DNA of 64,000 nt from Desulfuribacillus alkaliarsenatis (GTDB lineage Bacteria; Bacillota; Bacilli; Desulfuribacillales; Desulfuribacillaceae). The stretch spans positions 62,001-126,000 of the forward strand of contig NZ_MIJE01000022.1 of NCBI RefSeq assembly GCF_001730225.1, in the 5' to 3' direction. Position numbers and translations under genes: made by a program. Below the pieces are notes generated by a model. It was given only the letters and a program-made list of their open reading frames with translations. It ran no database searches and was not told the DNA's origin. Positions 31,990 through 39,801 of the stretch are shown here, piece by piece; within the stretch, counting starts at the first letter, position 1, and each line of letters opens with the position of its first letter.

Positions 31990-32205
31990 ATGGGGATGGT
32001 ACGCACGGCGGGTCTGATTTTAATAGCTATAGGTTTTTTAGGATTTATGAGTACTAGTTTCTTTGCGTTGACGGGGACGTATATAAATCCTGCTATATAT
32101 ATAGTTTTGGGAGTATTGGGGGTAGTTGTCATATTTTCAAGTCTTATATACGAGCGTATACAGGACGAACGAAAGGACGATGACGATGATCTTAGTCAAT
32201 ACTGA
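31990..32205 (+). CDS. Small two-TM membrane protein
   Basis: 71 residues from the ATG at 31990, which has GGCGGTGA upstream; a GTG three codons earlier would sit in that site. Two hydrophobic helices (about 4-25 and 33-53) and a charged acidic C terminus. It lies 15 nt after gatB and overlaps the next gene by 20 nt, so it is likely part of the gat transcript. No family recognised. Confidence 0.7.
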   Translation: MGMVRTAGLILIAIGFLGFMSTSFFALTGTYINPAIYIVLGVLGVVVIFSSLIYERIQDERKDDDDDLSQY

Positions 32206-32512
32206 AACAGTACCTGGTAAAAAGATAGTCGAGACAGTAGGCTATGTTAAAGGCAGTACCATTCAAGCCCGCCATATCGGGCAGGATGTACTAGCGAGCT
32301 TTCGTAACATCGTAGGTGGAGAAGTCAAAGAGTATACAGATTTAATGAATGAAGCGCGAAAAAAAGCTGTCGGTAGAATGGTTAAAGAAGCGAACGCCAG
32401 GGGAGCTAATGCTATTGTTAATATTCGTTTTATGACTGCGCAAATCGCTCAAGGTGCTGCTGAAATACTAGTATATGGCACGGCTGTAATCGTAAAGAAC
32501 GAACATGCTTGA
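32186..32512 (+). CDS. YbjQ/UPF0145 family protein
   Basis: 108 residues from ATG at 32186 (AAAGGA eight bases upstream; the ATG at 32180 is too close). The pattern VNTETVPGKKIVETVGYVKGST, the DVLASFRNIVGGEVKEYTDLM block near residue 34 and the ANAIVNIRF strand are those of the YbjQ/UPF0145 family, which forms homo-pentamers and has been labelled a putative heavy-metal binding domain. Function is unproven. Overlaps the upstream small membrane protein gene. Confidence 0.9.
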   Translation: MILVNTETVPGKKIVETVGYVKGSTIQARHIGQDVLASFRNIVGGEVKEYTDLMNEARKKAVGRMVKEANARGANAIVNIRFMTAQIAQGAAEILVYGTAVIVKNEHA

Positions 32513-32556
32513 AAAAACAAAAGGTATTAATTATACTGCTTAACGTATCATAGGGG

Positions 32557-32604
32557 AAACGACTCACATAGCATATATAAAACTATGCTTACGAGTCGTT
32601 TTTC
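32557..32604 (+). terminator. Terminator of the gat transcript
   Basis: AACGACTC (32558-32565) pairs with GAGTCGTT (32593-32600), with an inner AGCATA/TATGCT helix, followed by TTTC. It ends the gatCAB-ybjQ region. Confidence 0.75.
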
Positions 32605-32627
32605 AAAACACAGAGGGGGAGATTTTT

Positions 32628-33494
32628 TTGCAACCAGTATATACACCAATAAGTTTTCTGAAAAGATTCCTCATAGGTCAAGAACAGAAGCTAACTGTGG
32701 CAGAACTAAAAGAGCAGTTAAAGGATTTTGATAGTTATTTTCAAAGTGCTTACAACATGGGATTAGAAGATTTAGTTGATACAACTATAGATCAAGAGGA
32801 TTCTCCATTTATTATAGACGCTTCAAGCACAATTCTACTGCAGGAGTTTCCAATTAAGATGAATAATTTAGCATATGATTATCTAGTGCAAGTAGGTAAG
32901 CCGTTAACTAAAGATAAGATAATTAAACAATTATCTAAGCGTACAAAAACTCCATATAATCAGGTAGAAAAACAATTGAATTTGGAAAAAGATATGCGTT
33001 TTGTCGAAGTATATGGATGCGACCGCTGGTTACTAACAGAATGGGAAATCTGCAATGATCAAGTATATAATCTATTACGGGGTCGCGATAGTAAAGAAAC
33101 TAATAGTACCCATGTCTATCAATTAATATCGACTAGAATCCAGTCCAAGGAAGGGCCAAGAAATATATGGTTGCCTGAAATGGACGAACGGTTTACGATA
33201 TGTGAAAATGGGAAAGTATTTATTGAGGAGCTTGACGGGGAGGTAACTTGTATGAGAGATAACAACATAGAAAAACTGGACGCTACGGGCAATGAAGTTC
33301 ATAAAAAAATAATTGAGCAGCTTGAGCAAGGTCTATATATTTTGAAAAAGCGCAACGAGCGTATGTCAGAAGAAGTTGTGCAGTTTTTTAATAATAACAA
33401 TTTAGATGCAATCCATAAACTCATGGAGGAAAAAAAGGCTAACAAAGAACTACAGCATGATGTTAATAAGTTGATAGAAAAATGGAAAGTATAA
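32628..33494 (+). CDS. Uncharacterised protein with HARE-HTH/RpoE-like winged helix
   Basis: 288 residues, TTG start with GAGGGGGAG upstream. Residues about 80-145 resemble the winged-helix HARE-HTH domain of the RNA polymerase delta subunit: AYDYLVQVGKPLTKDKIIKQL, then LEKDMRFVEVYGCDRWLLTEW. The first 75 residues are acidic, and the last 60 are Lys/Glu-rich coiled coil. A role in binding DNA or polymerase is inferred from this resemblance only. It overlaps the next small gene by 13 nt. Confidence 0.6.
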   Translation: MQPVYTPISFLKRFLIGQEQKLTVAELKEQLKDFDSYFQSAYNMGLEDLVDTTIDQEDSPFIIDASSTILLQEFPIKMNNLAYDYLVQVGKPLTKDKIIKQLSKRTKTPYNQVEKQLNLEKDMRFVEVYGCDRWLLTEWEICNDQVYNLLRGRDSKETNSTHVYQLISTRIQSKEGPRNIWLPEMDERFTICENGKVFIEELDGEVTCMRDNNIEKLDATGNEVHKKIIEQLEQGLYILKKRNERMSEEVVQFFNNNNLDAIHKLMEEKKANKELQHDVNKLIEKWKV

Positions 33495-33703
33495 ATAATA
33501 AACGCTTCGATCGTCTACGTAAAGTCGTTGAAAAGCTCAAAGATAGAGAACTGACCTATGAATTAGATGTTCTAAATAGATTTGACATACTAGACATGGA
33601 AGGTATTGAAAAACTCTCCCGCGAGAGACAGTTGAAGCAGGAGCTGCGAAAGCAACTAGAGTTATTTATAGCAAAATATGAGCATAAAAACAAAAGCCTG
33701 TGA
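33482..33703 (+). CDS. Small charged helical protein
   Basis: 73 residues, very rich in Lys, Arg, Glu and Leu and probably all helical (RLRKVVEKLKDRELTYELDV and SRERQLKQELRKQLELFIAK). The start overlaps the preceding stop, so it should be translationally coupled with the HARE-HTH-like protein and may be its partner. I recognise no family. Confidence 0.6.
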   Translation: MESINNKRFDRLRKVVEKLKDRELTYELDVLNRFDILDMEGIEKLSRERQLKQELRKQLELFIAKYEHKNKSL

Positions 33704-33820
33704 AAAAGTTATTTAAAAAAGTGACAAATTTTCAAAAGTGTGTTGAATACCACAGAAATGATTGTTGATGTATGCTAAAATACACTGAAGGTAGATGTTA
33801 AACATTTAAGGAGAGAGAAT

Positions 33821-34504
33821 ATGAGCAGTCTACAAGCACATACAAGAAATGGCTTCTCTATCTATCAGTGTAAAGCCGAAACTGATTGCTATAAATCGAT
33901 TCATAACACAAGCTCCGTTGCTAAAAGAATAAAAAAATTAGTGACTGAGTTAAATTTAGATGAATTCATCCGTAATAAATTTGGTGACAGACTATCTAAG
34001 CATCATGTTTTTGACATTGTGTTCTCAGGCTGTCCGAATGGCTGTTCTAAGCCACAGATTAATGATATAGGTATTATGGGTCGATCCATTATCGCCATAA
34101 ATCAAGCTGAATGCATTAGCTGCATGAAATGCATTCGCGCTTGTAAAGAGAATGCCCTGAAAATAGTAGAATCAGCTGTTATTGTCGACGATAAAGCTTG
34201 TGTAGGTTGTAGTGAATGTGTCCGCGCATGTCCAGTCGATGCAATTATTGAAACAAATAAAGGGTATAGAGTTATTGCTGGAGGGCGTCTAGGTAGACAT
34301 CCACAGCTCGCCTTAGAGGTAGTTCCATTTGTGAATGAAGCAGAACTAGATTCGGTAGTTAGAGGTCTTATAGAGTATTTTAAGGAGTACGCAACCACTG
34401 AAGAACGACTTGCAGACACAATTGCTAGACTGGGTATAGAATCGGTACAACAATACCTACAGAAGAATTATTTACAGAAAAATACTGAAGAGCAATCAGC
34501 ATAG
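33821..34504 (+). CDS. Half-size siroheme-type reductase with two ferredoxin clusters
   Basis: 227 residues, AAGGAGAG upstream. A C-x5-C (CKAETDC, residues 17-23) and a C-x3-C in FSGCPNGCSKPQINDIGIMG near residue 68 form the siroheme/[4Fe-4S] cysteine pattern of the C-terminal half of sulfite and nitrite reductases. Two [4Fe-4S] motifs follow (CISCMKCIRAC near residue 94, CVGCSECVRACP near residue 127). The N-terminal ferredoxin-like (NIR_SIR_ferr) half found in full enzymes is absent. A redox enzyme or electron carrier; substrate unknown. Followed by a terminator. Confidence 0.8.
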   Translation: MSSLQAHTRNGFSIYQCKAETDCYKSIHNTSSVAKRIKKLVTELNLDEFIRNKFGDRLSKHHVFDIVFSGCPNGCSKPQINDIGIMGRSIIAINQAECISCMKCIRACKENALKIVESAVIVDDKACVGCSECVRACPVDAIIETNKGYRVIAGGRLGRHPQLALEVVPFVNEAELDSVVRGLIEYFKEYATTEERLADTIARLGIESVQQYLQKNYLQKNTEEQSA

Positions 34505-34523
34505 AAAGTTAATAGATTACTGC

Positions 34524-34552
34524 AAGAGCGCATGTGTAAGCGCTCTTTTTTA
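34524..34552 (+). terminator. Terminator after the siroheme-type gene
   Basis: AAGAGCGC (34524-34531) pairs with GCGCTCTT (34540-34547) and is followed by a T run. Confidence 0.88.
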
Positions 34553-34564
34553 TGCTGTAGTATA

Positions 34565-34616
34565 TTGACTAAAGTTAGTCGCCATGCTATAATCATGAAA
34601 ATGATAATTGTTATCA
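34565..34616 (+). promoter_or_regulatory. Consensus promoter with Fur-type operator
   Basis: TTGACT (34565-34570), 17 bases, then a perfect TATAAT (34588-34593). Immediately downstream, TGATAATTGTTATCA (34602-34616) is a 7-1-7 palindrome with one mismatch to the Bacillus Fur box (TGATAATnATTATCA) and would cover the transcription start. PerR and Zur boxes are close relatives, so which Fur-family member binds cannot be told. Confidence 0.75.
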
Positions 34617-34640
34617 CAAAAAGACGGTGGAGGCTTGCAT

Positions 34641-34721
34641 ATGGTTAAAAAGGTAGCGTCAAAATGTAACTGCAAGAATTGTCAATGCCACAAAGGTGGC
34701 TGCGGGTGCAATAGTAAGTAA
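34641..34721 (+). CDS. 26-residue Cys-rich peptide, putative metal-binding
   Basis: ATG at 34641 with GGTGGAGG ten bases upstream; 26 codons. Sequence contains CNCKNCQCH (residues 9-17) and CGC (residues 21-23), giving six Cys and one His in 15 residues, in a Lys-rich peptide. This resembles a miniature metallothionein or metal-handling peptide. It is a complete transcription unit: promoter, Fur-type operator, ribosome site, frame and its own terminator. I know no named family. That it is translated is an inference from the ribosome site and context. Confidence 0.65.
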   Translation: MVKKVASKCNCKNCQCHKGGCGCNSK

Positions 34722-34761
34722 TAATTGATATACTATGCTGTTGAAAAGAATAAAAAATACT

Positions 34762-34790
34762 AAAGAAACCTGTAGTTGGTTTCTTTTTTT
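34762..34790 (+). terminator. Terminator after the Cys-rich peptide gene
   Basis: AAAGAAACC (34762-34770) pairs with GGTTTCTTT (34778-34786), seven-base loop, T run follows. Confidence 0.88.
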
Positions 34791-34899
34791 ATATTAGATG
34801 AACTGGGATAGAATTGTATCTTATATATAATATCATGTATACTAAGGCTAGAAAATAGTCACTGTTTAGTGGATGTTTATAAAAGGGGTCGTTGTTAAG

Positions 34900-36279
34900 A
34901 TGAACAGACAAATTCCTGTGCAAAAAAATCAAACAATTGAATTACATATACATACACTTGGACACGATGGTCAAGGGATTGGAAGATACGAGGATTTTAC
35001 AGTTTTTGTTCCTGAAGCATTACCAGGAGAATACATACAAGCAAAGATTATAAAAGTTCAAAAAAATTATGCGGTTGGAAAGTTACTAGAGATCTCTGAT
35101 AATAAAACAGCCTCATTAAGAGTTGACCCACTATGCGGAATTGCAAAGCGGTGCGGAGGGTGTCAATTACAGCATATGGACTATCAAGCTCAACTCTTGT
35201 TCAAGCAGCAACTTGTTATAGATAATCTAGAGAGAATCGGGAAATTTAAGGACATTCAAGTTCATCCGACAATCGGAATGGAAAATCCATGGAGCTATCG
35301 GAACAAAGCTCAGGTTCCTATAGGCTCTACTGATTCTGAGGCTGGTCTAATCAGTGGATTTTATGCTGCTAAAAGCCATGAAATTATACCCTTTGATAGC
35401 TGTGCAATCCAGCATTCACAAAACGACGAGCTTGTACTTGCCGTGAGAAAAATCGCTGAGAAATATGGTGTTTCGGCATATAATGAGAAGCTACACAAAG
35501 GCTTGTTAAGACATATTGTTGTTCGAACTGCTTTTACGACCAATGAAGTAATGGTTGTCATAGTCGTTAATGGGAAATCAATGCCGCATCAAGATAAGAT
35601 TATAAATGAAATTGCTACTTTGTCAGCAAACATAAAAAGCATATGCTTAAGTATTAATACGAAGAAAACGAACGTAATCTTTGGTGAGCAAACGAAGGTA
35701 CTATATGGATCTGATAAAATATTTGACTACATTGGAGATATTCGTTTTGGCATCTCGGCAAGATCTTTCTATCAGGTCAATCCAGTTCAGACGGAAGTTT
35801 TATATACAAAAGCATTAGAATACGCGGCGCTTACGGGGAAAGAAACAGTTATTGACGCCTATTGTGGTATAGGGACTATCACTTTGTTTCTTGCACAAAA
35901 AGCAAAGAAAGTCTACGGTGTTGAAATTGTCCCAGAAGCAATTGAAGACGCTAAATATAATGCAGAAATCAACGGCATAACCAATGTGGAATTTGCCGTA
36001 GCTAAGGCGGAAGATTGGATTCCTAAGCTATCCATTCGTCCAGAAGTCATAGTGGTTGACCCACCTAGAAAGGGCTGCGACCAAGCTTTACTAGATACAA
36101 TTATAGATATGAGACCAAAGCGAGTCGTCTATGTTTCCTGTAATCCTAGCACATTAGCAAGAGATTTACGGATTTTAGCAGATGGCGGGTATGAGCTTAA
36201 AGAGGTGCAACCAGTTGATATGTTCCCACATACCACACATGTGGAGTGCGTAGTCTTGATGTCAAGGGTAGATAAATAG
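34900..36279 (+). CDS. rlmCD: 23S rRNA uracil-C5 methyltransferase, RlmCD/RumA type
   Basis: 459 residues from ATG at 34900 (AAAAGGGG upstream). N-terminal TRAM domain (residues 8-65), four cluster Cys (CGIAKRCGGCQLQHM near residues 79-92 plus one near 170), SAM-binding VIDAYCGIGTITLFLA near residue 323, the VDPPRKGCD motif near residue 388 and the nucleophile Cys in VYVSCNPSTLARDL near residue 414. Length equals that of Bacillus RlmCD, which modifies U747 and U1939; two paralogues are common in Bacillota, so the exact site is not certain. Confidence 0.92.
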   Translation: MNRQIPVQKNQTIELHIHTLGHDGQGIGRYEDFTVFVPEALPGEYIQAKIIKVQKNYAVGKLLEISDNKTASLRVDPLCGIAKRCGGCQLQHMDYQAQLLFKQQLVIDNLERIGKFKDIQVHPTIGMENPWSYRNKAQVPIGSTDSEAGLISGFYAAKSHEIIPFDSCAIQHSQNDELVLAVRKIAEKYGVSAYNEKLHKGLLRHIVVRTAFTTNEVMVVIVVNGKSMPHQDKIINEIATLSANIKSICLSINTKKTNVIFGEQTKVLYGSDKIFDYIGDIRFGISARSFYQVNPVQTEVLYTKALEYAALTGKETVIDAYCGIGTITLFLAQKAKKVYGVEIVPEAIEDAKYNAEINGITNVEFAVAKAEDWIPKLSIRPEVIVVDPPRKGCDQALLDTIIDMRPKRVVYVSCNPSTLARDLRILADGGYELKEVQPVDMFPHTTHVECVVLMSRVDK

Positions 36280-36302
36280 AAAGGAAGAAAGAGCTTATAA
36301 AT

Positions 36303-36378
36303 AAAGGGTTTCAAGATATTGAGTTTTTCTCATGGCTGTTTTGCTAGAGCGGCTCATATCAGGAAACCCTTATTTTTA
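36303..36378 (+). terminator. Long terminator after rlmCD
   Basis: AAAGGGTTTC (36303-36312) pairs with GAAACCCTT (36363-36371), continued inside by GATATTGAG with CTCATATC, then a T-rich tail. The 50-base inner region could fold further. Confidence 0.75.
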
Positions 36379-36493
36379 TTGTTAGTGGCAAATTATCAAA
36401 AGCTGTGAAAGAAAATTATGACAAGAGTGCAATACTAGAGCTAGTGAGAATTGTGGTATATCTAAGGTTTACATCCTGATACTTTAACAGTTA

Positions 36494-37072
36494 TTACTTT
36501 CCCTTCAAACCATTATACATTAGCTTACCTATATCAATTCTCTGATTAATCGTAAGGGGAGTTGATAGAATTCCGCTAATGGCCTGAACATACATAAGTA
36601 TTGACTCCGTTGACAACTCACTGTCAATCTCACCTTCAAGTTTGCCCTGTTCTATAAATTCAACAAATAGGGGTTTAATTTTTGTATCACCATATGCTTT
36701 TAAAAATTGCTGCATCTGAGGTGAGGAGATTAATTCATTGCTCATAAGACCATCTGTTTCTCCAGTTATAAGTTCTCCCAAGGATTTCATGTTTTCTATA
36801 TGAATCATATTTAGTTTCTCCTTATATGACAGATCACTAGTCATAAAGGTTTTAAATTCTAATGCTTTTTTGTCCATATAATCAAACATAACTTGTCTAG
36901 CAAGCTCTTCCTTGCTACCAAAATAATTATATATACTAACCTTTGAAACATTAGCTTTTTCAGCTATATCAGTAATTTTCACAGCAGCAAATCCATCTTT
37001 TGCAAAAAGTGTAAACGCTGCAGATAAAATATCTTTCATTTTTTCTTGCCTTCGCAATTCAAAACCATTCAT
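36494..37072 (-). CDS. TetR-family transcriptional regulator
   Basis: 192 residues from ATG at 37072 (GAGGTG six bases upstream). N-terminal TetR helix-turn-helix: ILSAAFTLFAKDGFAAVKIT, then DIAEKANVSKVSIYNYFGSK near residues 25-50. The ligand domain is divergent as usual. It is transcribed away from an alpha/beta hydrolase, and two matching palindromes lie between them, so it probably represses the hydrolase and itself. Confidence 0.92.
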   Translation of the reverse strand: MNGFELRRQEKMKDILSAAFTLFAKDGFAAVKITDIAEKANVSKVSIYNYFGSKEELARQVMFDYMDKKALEFKTFMTSDLSYKEKLNMIHIENMKSLGELITGETDGLMSNELISSPQMQQFLKAYGDTKIKPLFVEFIEQGKLEGEIDSELSTESILMYVQAISGILSTPLTINQRIDIGKLMYNGLKGK

Positions 37073-37105
37073 ATATTTCACCTCAAATTTATTATATCAA
37101 AAATT

Positions 37106-37193
37106 TGAACTGAATCAATAAATTAGTTCATATTTATATTGACAAATATATATGTCGGATATATTATGAACTTCTAGTGATGAATAGTTCATA
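37106..37193 (+). promoter_or_regulatory. Hydrolase promoter with paired TetR-type operators
   Basis: Two copies of TGAACT-N13-AGTTCA lie 61 bp apart: 37106-37130 and 37167-37191. The second extends to TATGAACT...AGTTCATA (37165-37193). Between them is a strong promoter, TTGACA (37139-37144), 17 bases, TATTAT (37162-37167), whose -10 overlaps the second palindrome. Binding there would block the hydrolase; the first palindrome is placed 34 bp before the TetR start. Confidence 0.7.
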
Positions 37194-37267
37194 TAATTTT
37201 TTGAAAAAAGCCGAAGTTAAAGGTGATATAGAACAACGAAATAAGCTAGCGCAGGAGTTGTAAACCC

Positions 37268-38332
37268 ATGCATCATAAAAAAGCAAATACATTAAAAAGG
37301 AGAAGGAGAGCTATGATTATAGTTGGTACTATTTTTTTAACGATTTTAGCAGGATTAACAATTTGGATTTTAATAGCAGGTCCAAAACTCCCGCCAGAAA
37401 CGGACGCTATTATTGATGAGGTACTAAATAATGAGTTACCCGAACTATTTGTGGGTAAAACAGGTGTTGTTACATCAGATGGTTTGGATATTTGGTATGA
37501 GTGTATTTCTCCTGAAGGTCAGTCGAAAGGGACTGTTTTGCTTAACATTGGAATGGGAGGCAGTGCTTTAGATTGGCCTCCAAAATTTGTGCGGGAATTT
37601 GTTGACTCCGGCTATCAAGTAATTCGTTACGACCAAAGAGGAACAGGGATGTCTGATTGGGTTGCTGATTGGGATAATAAAAATCCATATTCGTTAGTAG
37701 ATATGGCAGGAGATGCTGTTGCGGTACTAGATTCGCTTGAAATAAATGAAGCACATATTGTTGGTCTGTCTATGGGAGGAATGATATCCCAAGAAATTGC
37801 TATCAATCATCCTGATAGGGTTACCACTCTTACGCTGATGTTGACAACGGGTCATCATATAGATCCTGAATTACCAGGACTAACCTCACGTTACTTTATT
37901 AGTTCTATGGTAAAGGGAATTCCATTTTTAAAGTATCGTATAGCAGGCGGTGAGAAAAATTTGATTAAGGGACGGATTGCGCAAACAATTAGTGGGTTAG
38001 GATATGACGTTGACATCAAAGAAATTGCTGAGGTGGCTTTATATGATCTTCGAAAGCGAAAGGGTTTTAACTTTAAGGGAGTATTACAACATAGAAAAGC
38101 TGTGGACGTTACCCCATCACGATATGAAAAACTAGAAACGGTAGATATTCCTACTCTTGTAATCCATGGAACTGAAGACCAATTTATGCCAATTGAACAT
38201 GGAAAGAAGCTCGTAGAAATAATACCAAATGCAAAGGGCTTGTGGATCGATGATATGGGCCATATTTTTCCATTTACCGACATGGATGAGATAATGAAAG
38301 ATATTATCAGGCATTTAGAGACTGTAAAATAA
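37268..38332 (+). CDS. Membrane-anchored alpha/beta hydrolase
   Basis: 354 residues, AGGAG upstream. A basic N terminus and one membrane helix (about 15-37) anchor an alpha/beta hydrolase domain. The nucleophile elbow is GLSMGG near residue 168, the oxyanion strand NIGMGGSALDWP near residue 93, the acid IHGTEDQFMP near residue 300 and the His in DDMGHIFPF near residue 334. It resembles esterase/lipase and bromoperoxidase-like enzymes; substrate unknown. Probably controlled by the divergent TetR. Confidence 0.88.
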   Translation: MHHKKANTLKRRRRAMIIVGTIFLTILAGLTIWILIAGPKLPPETDAIIDEVLNNELPELFVGKTGVVTSDGLDIWYECISPEGQSKGTVLLNIGMGGSALDWPPKFVREFVDSGYQVIRYDQRGTGMSDWVADWDNKNPYSLVDMAGDAVAVLDSLEINEAHIVGLSMGGMISQEIAINHPDRVTTLTLMLTTGHHIDPELPGLTSRYFISSMVKGIPFLKYRIAGGEKNLIKGRIAQTISGLGYDVDIKEIAEVALYDLRKRKGFNFKGVLQHRKAVDVTPSRYEKLETVDIPTLVIHGTEDQFMPIEHGKKLVEIIPNAKGLWIDDMGHIFPFTDMDEIMKDIIRHLETVK

Positions 38333-38408
38333 ACTGTGTAAAACAAAATGCCAAGGGATCGTTGGAATATCGGATTTAACAAAGTTTTAAGCAATATAGA
38401 AATATTTA

Positions 38409-38450
38409 GATGCTGGCCGTTAAGCGTTGGCATCTCTTTTTTTCTTTTTT
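38409..38450 (+). terminator. Terminator after the hydrolase gene
   Basis: GATGCTGGC pairs with GTTGGCATC (several G-U) and is followed by a CTTTTTTTCTTTTTT tract. The remaining bases of the 329-nt gap to the next gene show no gene. Confidence 0.75.
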
Positions 38451-38661
38451 TGGAAACATATCTATAGCTTTGACAACGATTCCGTCGCAAGGTGCATATA
38501 CATCTGCAAGCGGATTGCCTTTGCTTTTGAACGATATGTTGAAATCTAAAAATTACTTTTTCTCTAGTATTTGAGTAGATATCTAATGAAGTTAAGTTTA
38601 CAATTGTAAAGAATACTAACGTGATATTTATAAAAGTAAAGATGCGTGAAATTTAGAGGTT

Positions 38662-39045
38662 ATGTCAATATGTCTAAATATTAGAACAAACCTAGAGGAA
38701 CATCCAGATATCAATTTAAGAAGATTAGCTGATATAGAAAATTATTTTAAACAGTTGGCTGAATTACATAATAATTTATACAATATTACCAAGCAGAAAC
38801 AAATGGGATTAGATGCTAAACTAAGATGGAACAATACAATTCTTAAAAGACGAGAGGAGCTCGAAAAACAACTTCTATACCATTATAATAAAGTGAAAAG
38901 TGAGACTTCAGAAATGAAGCAGCACTTAGATCAGTTAATTAGTAGTAGCAAAGGTTCATTTATTAATGAAAATATTGACTTGCAAGTAGAGTATGATGAG
39001 GAAGGAAATATTGTAGAAATACAAAGATTAAAACGGGTAAATTAA
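38662..39045 (+). CDS. Hypothetical coiled-coil protein
   Basis: 127 residues, AGAGG a few bases before ATG. Mostly helix with strong Lys/Glu/Leu periodicity (about residues 22-105), ending in a short strand pair, VEYDEEGNIVEIQRLKR. No family recognised. It is AT-rich and sits at the start of the accessory stretch, just upstream of a broken gene. Confidence 0.55.
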   Translation: MSICLNIRTNLEEHPDINLRRLADIENYFKQLAELHNNLYNITKQKQMGLDAKLRWNNTILKRREELEKQLLYHYNKVKSETSEMKQHLDQLISSSKGSFINENIDLQVEYDEEGNIVEIQRLKRVN

Positions 39046-39109
39046 ATAACGCATATGTATAGTTATGATATCTTTTGAGTCTTAACGAATATTGAAATGG
39101 GGGAGAAAC

Positions 39110-39430
39110 ATGGGTATTTGTATTACGGTTATCTTAAAAGAGGTTAGAGGATTTGACAGATCATTTCAGCTTATGTATCAACCTAATCCTATCTGGACTC
39201 AGAATGAAAATTGGATCTCAAAAGATACTAGTAGAATAGGCTTTGATTTAAATGGTAGATTTGAATAGCTTTTGAACTACTGTCAGAAAAATAATCATGT
39301 TATTTCAGATGATAAAGAGTGCGTAGTATGTTATAGAAAAGAGTTTAAAAAGTATTCGTCAGAAGAAATTAAAGGATTAATTGAAGATGTTGAGCGAAAC
39401 GGTTTTAAGTACACAGTAGTCGAATACTAG
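39110..39430 (+). pseudogene. 106-codon frame interrupted by an in-frame TAG
   Basis: ATG at 39110 has GGGGGAG upstream. The frame runs MGICITVILKEVRGF... to a TAG at 39266-39268 (codon 53), then continues unbroken in the same frame through CQKNNHVISDDKECVVCYRK to a second TAG at 39428. The downstream half has protein-like composition and no start of its own. Either a point-mutated gene or an amber read-through product. No family recognised. Confidence 0.5.
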
Positions 39431-39447
39431 AAATAAATACAATAATT

Positions 39448-39486
39448 AAAACAGCACCTAGATTTTAATTAAGGTGCTGTTTTAAT
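39448..39486 (+). terminator. Terminator after the interrupted gene
   Basis: AAAACAGCACCT (39448-39459) pairs perfectly with AGGTGCTGTTTT (39472-39483) and has A and T tracts on either side, so it could act in both directions. Confidence 0.82.
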
Positions 39487-39534
39487 TATAGCTATTGAGT
39501 ATGCCAATAAGATAGAAAAAGCGCCTAGAAACTA

Positions 39535-39563
39535 TTAACGTATAACAAGAAATATTGTATAAT
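39535..39563 (+). promoter_or_regulatory. Candidate promoter of the small HTH operon
   Basis: TTAACG (39535-39540), 17 bases, TATAAT (39558-39563), 23 nt before the HTH start codon and directly before its AAAGGAG. Confidence 0.5.
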
Positions 39564-39585
39564 GTGATGAAAGGAGTTGGAACAA

Positions 39586-39801
39586 ATGGACAAGAAGCAA
39601 ATAGCGGAAAATCTATGTAATTCTACCGAAGCGGCAGAGATATTAAATGTTACTCGTAGTCGTGTCAATCAATTAGTTGATCAAGGCAAACTTCTACCTT
39701 TGCGAGAGTTTTCAAAAGACAAGGTGTTTTGGAAGCCTGACGTGGAAGCTCTAGCTCCAGAACTTGAAAAATTAAGAAAGAAGTATAGACCATATGAATA
39801 G
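39586..39801 (+). CDS. Small excisionase/MerR-like helix-turn-helix protein
   Basis: 71 residues from ATG at 39586 (AAAGGAG upstream; a TTG three codons earlier is possible). CNSTEAAEILNVTRSRVNQLVDQGKL near residues 10-36 is a winged-helix excisionase-type DNA-binding segment; the rest is a short basic tail. Its stop overlaps the next start (ATGAATAG), typical of two-gene modules such as toxin-antitoxin pairs. Confidence 0.75.
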   Translation: MDKKQIAENLCNSTEAAEILNVTRSRVNQLVDQGKLLPLREFSKDKVFWKPDVEALAPELEKLRKKYRPYE

